The notes under the pieces were generated by a model, which worked only from the letters and a program-made list of their open reading frames with translations, was not told the origin of the DNA and made no database searches. From Anadara kagoshimensis (taxonomy: Eukaryota; Mollusca; Bivalvia; Arcoida; Arcidae): DNA of 64,000 bases. Every line of letters starts with the position of its first letter. The first letter of the stretch is position 1. Position numbers and translations under genes: made by a program. Location: the NCBI GenBank assembly GCA_021292105.1, contig CM037865.1:69864356-69928355 (forward strand), in the 5' to 3' direction. This document shows positions 59,977 through 64,000 of the stretch, piece after piece.

Positions 59977-60519
59977 TTTACTTACATGAGCCGAGTCGTA
60001 ACTGAAAATTTCTGTTTCGGTTCCATCCTTGATTAATATAGCATTTTATGCGACAAAATATAACCTGGGTGGGTGTTTACAATGGTAATCTTTTTTACGA
60101 AATGGCGGGGTTCTTTATGTTACGTAGTCATGACAAAAGAGTCGACTATTTACGTAGGTTAGTGCAGCTCAAGAACTGATTGATTTTTGCGTAACCGGGA
60201 TGACCAAAATCGATTTAATAAAGTAATAAAGTGAACTACCTTTCTGCATTTTCAAACTTTTGAAAAAATTGACTTAAATTCAAACTTTTAAACTCAACCC
60301 GACCTTTGAACTACCCCCTCATTGTACCCCTCGCGAACCTACGTAAATAATAAATTCTTCGGTCATCATTACGTCACACGAAAGGCTCCGCCATTTTGTC
60401 AAAATTTTTACCATTGTAAACACCCATCCAAATCACATTTTGCTGCATTAAAGGAGTTATAATGCACGGATTAGATCGAAATAAGGATTATTAGCAACGA
60501 CTCGGCTCATGTAAGTAAA
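59977..60519. mobile_element. Large foldback element with ~190-bp inverted arms
   Basis: The left end TTACTTACATGAGCCGAGTC is repeated inverted at 60497-60516. Inward, TGGGTGTTTACAATGGTAA, AAATGGCGG, GACGTARTSATGA-like and TATTTACGTAGGTT blocks recur in both arms. The centre of ~165 bp is unique. Flanking ATGATT on each side may be a target duplication. No coding capacity. Confidence 0.88.
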
Positions 60520-60727
60520 TGATTATTTGATTTTTAACCGTGTCATTCAAATCTTTGAGATATTAGCGTTATTCCTTTCTCTCCAGCCGAGTAAACGGAC
60601 CGTAGACATGATCAGCCCATGGTACATATCCCACTGATTGAACTGTTCTCCTTCCGTTTCGTTTAATGTTTCAATATTGTTGCATTTATTATCTTCTATT
60701 GTTATTGATGCCATCCCAACTAGTGTT

Positions 60728-60890
60728 TATGTAGCTAGCTAAACGGAGGTGCTTACCCTTCCGGAAAACTCGGCCTCACTTCCCTGGTGGACGTTCACGT
60801 GTCTAACCTGATTGGTCAGTTCCAAAGTTTTTACTTTGCTTCTGGATTGTGATTCGGACATGAATTAGTATGTTTGTTTTTGATTAAATG
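60728..60890 (+). mobile_element. Dispersed family B copy
   Basis: GTAGCTAGCTAAACGGAGGT, CGGCCTCACTTCCCTGGTGG, GTTCACGTGTCTAACCTGAT, TTTTTACTTTGCTTCTGGAT and GTATGTTTGTTTTTGATT. Confidence 0.88.
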
Positions 60891-62799
60891 TGTTCTGAAT
60901 TTTGCTTTTGCCATTTGCCAACTATACTGGTTTCCTTATCACCAGTGTGCGTGTAGGAAAGTTAGTAAGAAAAGAAGATAAAAGATAGAAAGAATAGAAA
61001 GATCGTGTTAAAATAAGAGAAAGTTTAAAATGCATGAGATACAGACAAAAGAAGAATACTTTATTCTAACCAAAACAAAAATGTTCATTGACAACAAGGC
61101 CCGTATATTACTGATTTATTTTGATTGTTGATTACAGCTTTATCCAGTGTGTAAGAGCTAGCTAAGAACTACTGTACAATACAAATGTATAATATTATAT
61201 CACTCCTACCGTTGACAATGATTAAATGCATGCCCCTATGTGTTTATCGTAATAAAGATAACATGGCAAGTAAGCCGATTCAATGCAACTTGATCTATAT
61301 AACAAATTGTTATCCTTTTATAAATTACAATTGTTCTTCAAGTAGTCACAGTAACAAAACCATTTGGAAACAACAAGGAAAAATTAACCCGCATTAATCA
61401 ATATAAATGTCGTGATTTTATCAATACTATCACGAAGCAGAACCTCCTACTAAAGTACGTGAACTCATTTCTTACAGCCAGATGGCGTTTAACAGTATTC
61501 AACATCACGTAAACGCTTTGTGAAACGTTACGTGTCCAAGCATTAGTAGGGTTATAAAATCTTCTCCCGCTTAATGAGAGTTTATCTGACTTTGATTCGA
61601 CGTTGTTTATATGCTTCTTGTTGTCAATAGTCTTTGTTCTATTGCCATGAAATAGTGAATTCCTCTGGGAAATGTAATCATTTTCACGACTATAGAGACG
61701 CTATTAGTTGAATAGATCTGAGTCAATTATTCTATTTCCGGATTTATAGCAGAAAGTTTGATTCTTCAAAGAATATTTTGATGAGTTTTATCGCCTATGA
61801 TGTCGTTTAGGAATTAGCATGTCTTTAAATAGCCTGGCTTTCGGGCTTTGTTTCCAAAATCCTTTAAATTGGACTTTCTGGAAGTAATGAAACCATTTAG
61901 AAACAAGCCAAATATAATTTGAATTTTTTCTTGTGTATTCTGATTGGTAATTTTGGGAATCCTTACAAAGAAATATAAACACTGTGACATAAATATCGAA
62001 TCTAAACAAAGACTAAACATCACTAGAAAACCAAACAAATGAAAAACAAACAAATTGAGAACTATAGATTGGGGAATCTGCTAACAAAAGAAAGCTAGAA
62101 AATTTGTTTTACCAAATGATCGCAAGGAAACCAGAATACATTAAATACAGAATGAACAGATAGACAAGTTATAAATGATTGCTGTAAGACAGCAACAAAC
62201 TTTAATATTTCAAAAGAATATAAAACATTTCAAAACATACACAGAAAGGAAAACTTATTATTGCTAAACACAAGAACAAACTAAAACAGTTCTAAAGAAA
62301 TCACATTTCAAAACATACACAAAAACTAAAACTATGATATCAAATGAAATCAAATTATAATGAACATTTAAAAAAATGAGTTAGTTTTAAAATTTAATAA
62401 TAATCTGAGCTATTATTATAATACATAAATATTGTGTTTTAACACTAGAGTTTAAATATTTAGAAACTTTACGTGTACTTAAGCGTCAAATATCGGATAT
62501 GTAAGCATGAAGTAATACATAACATGCACATATATAAGAGTTTTTGTTTCCTTTAGTCCTTATAATGATAAGGAAATAGGACTCCTGGCCACTTACAACA
62601 CTTGGATGCAGCACACTCCTACGACAAAACAATTAAAGAACAATATCTCTTCACACAGCGAACGAGCGAAGGAGATGAATCATTGCAGAAGGATACTCTA
62701 TCATCTCCAATGACTTCGTACTTTATTTCTAACAAAATCGTGAGCGACAAAGCATTCTACGTCAAACCAATAGAATACATTCGTACATATCACTATTAT
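60891..62799. other. No confident gene
   Basis: A 93-codon frame (62602-62883, plus) overlaps the degenerate tandem repeat that follows and is not recognised. No splice context was found. Confidence 0.4.
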
Positions 62800-63090
62800 A
62801 AGCAGGATGTTGACTGTCAAAAAGTGCGACTGACCTTGAAGGAGTTCTGTTGTCAACTCTTTCTTGATGCTGATATTTTATGAAAAACGTGACTGAGTTC
62901 GAAATATCTGTCTTGATGCTGAGCTGACCTTCTGAAAATGTGACAAAACCAAAAGGGGTCCTGTAGGCATATCTGGCTAGGCGCTTCCTGGTATTGAATG
63001 TCAAAATGCGTCACAGAAACCCCGTTAGGAAATCTGACTCGGTGCTGATATTGCTGACATTGAAGGCGTGTTGTAGAAACATGTGTTTTG
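62800..63090. repeat. Degenerate tandem repeat with TTGATGCTGA motifs
   Basis: TCTTGATGCTGATATTTTAT, TCTTGATGCTGAGCTGACCT and CGGTGCTGATATTGCTGACA each sit near GTGACTGA/GTGACAAAA and GGGTCCTGTNG-like blocks. Boundaries and period are uncertain. Confidence 0.4.
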
Positions 63091-64000
63091 TTGCTTAACT
63101 CTAAACTATTTGTATGGACATATTAACTAAAACCCAAAATGCTTCTTTTTAATATTTCTGATGACTGATTCAATATAAACCAAGTGTATCAGAATATTTT
63201 TCAACGTGGTGGAATTATGCTTCCTAGATTTAAGGATGGTCGAATACCTAACATCTGAGATAGCGAATTAATTTTTTTCAAACGTTTACATCTTAGGTTT
63301 GTGACATATTGGCATAGAACAACACACTGTTAAATTTCAATTATCCGATTTAAATGTTCCTATATTATTCTAACTGCCATCTGCTATATAGCTTGTTTTT
63401 TTCATTCATCAATCATGCACATTTATAACACAGCTAATTCCTCAAGGACTCAAAAGTACCAATTGAACCAACGCTAACATAAACTATACAACTAATTCTA
63501 AATGAAATCAAATTTTCTTAAAATGAGAAGTCATTAGACCAGAACTATTAAAATACACATAAGGATTCACGGGAGAACATTCGTGTTTCCAGAACATTCA
63601 GAGAGAATTAATCTATAATTCAGACCAGCAGGATTTATCTAATTTAAATTGTTGTACGAAATTTATTTCTGCCCAAGAGACAAAAAGGGTGCACTAATTT
63701 CCCAATCACGTGACTCTGCCATTCATTTAGATAATGTGTACGCCATTTTGTGACATGGTCATAAACCTCTTACATCATATCTGGAAATGAGTTCTTAATT
63801 GAAATCCCTTAAGGATCATTGTTAAGACAGTTACGAAGTGCAGTTTTTCACCGACTTACTTCAGTTTCAATGTAATACGTTCATGTAGAACATATTAATT
63901 TTGAAAATGATGCATTCAATTAATTAAACAACGTGTTTCAAACGAGAGAGAGAGAGGGAGAGGGCGTGATATATTGTGTAATGTTTGTTAAAGGAAATGC
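63091..64000. other. No gene seen; (GA)n at the right edge
   Basis: AT-rich, ending with a short GAGAGAGAGAG run at about 63942-63965. Confidence 0.5.

Noticed and set aside
60923..60960. Possible hammerhead remnant after the 60.7-kb family B copy
   Set aside because: Only a weak match (TTTCCTTATCACCAGTG) and in the opposite sense to that seen in the 41- and 53-kb loci.
62602..62883. 93-codon plus-strand frame as a gene
   Set aside because: Runs into a degenerate tandem repeat, no homology recognised, no splice or promoter signal; not supported.

Overview
The window is AT-rich animal DNA, very probably from a bivalve mollusc. It has long intergenic and intronic stretches, micro- and minisatellites, and repeat families that I recognise as typical of bivalves. 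These include the element beginning GAGGCCCGTGGGCC and ending in a GCTCAC...GTGAGC hairpin, tRNA-derived SINEs, and TA-flanked MITEs. There are no prokaryotic features.

Left third (about 4.1-23 kb), minus strand: the 5' part of a TMEM135 gene (peroxisomal/mitochondrial multi-pass membrane protein). I find exon 1 (22935-22789, with the start codon), exon 2 (20564-20437) and two alternative-looking versions of exon 3: 5216-5127 ('3a') and 4237-4145 ('3b'). Both exon 3 versions have good splice sites, the same phase and homology to the same segment of vertebrate TMEM135. They look like a tandem exon duplication, possibly spliced in a mutually exclusive way. The rest of the gene should lie beyond the left edge. 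Intron 2 is about 15.2 kb and is full of repeats. It holds a bivalve repeat with a 145-bp tandem core (10629-15211). That repeat was split by a 2966-bp hAT DNA transposon with an intact 789-codon transposase and a 6-bp target duplication (11171-14136). A 43-bp minisatellite of about 2.8 kb follows (15276-18062). SINEs lie in introns 1 and 2.

Right two thirds (23-64 kb): I find no convincing protein-coding gene, only weak exon candidates. The sequence is dominated by repeats: a 43-bp degenerate minisatellite (27 kb), a CpG-rich 35-bp minisatellite (34.1-35.3 kb), a ~157-bp tandem repeat (46 kb), an 88-bp eight-copy array (47.7-48.4 kb), several MITEs and foldback elements, and two dispersed families. 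One of these families carries a hammerhead self-cleaving ribozyme motif. It is complete on the minus strand at 42008-42051 and decayed in at least three other copies (40.6, 44.9 and 47.3 kb). This resembles the ribozyme-bearing Penelope-like elements and retrozymes described in metazoans.

The most interesting items are the duplicated TMEM135 exon, the hammerhead-bearing repeat family, and the recent-looking hAT insertion, whose boundaries are confirmed by the 145-bp register of the host array.
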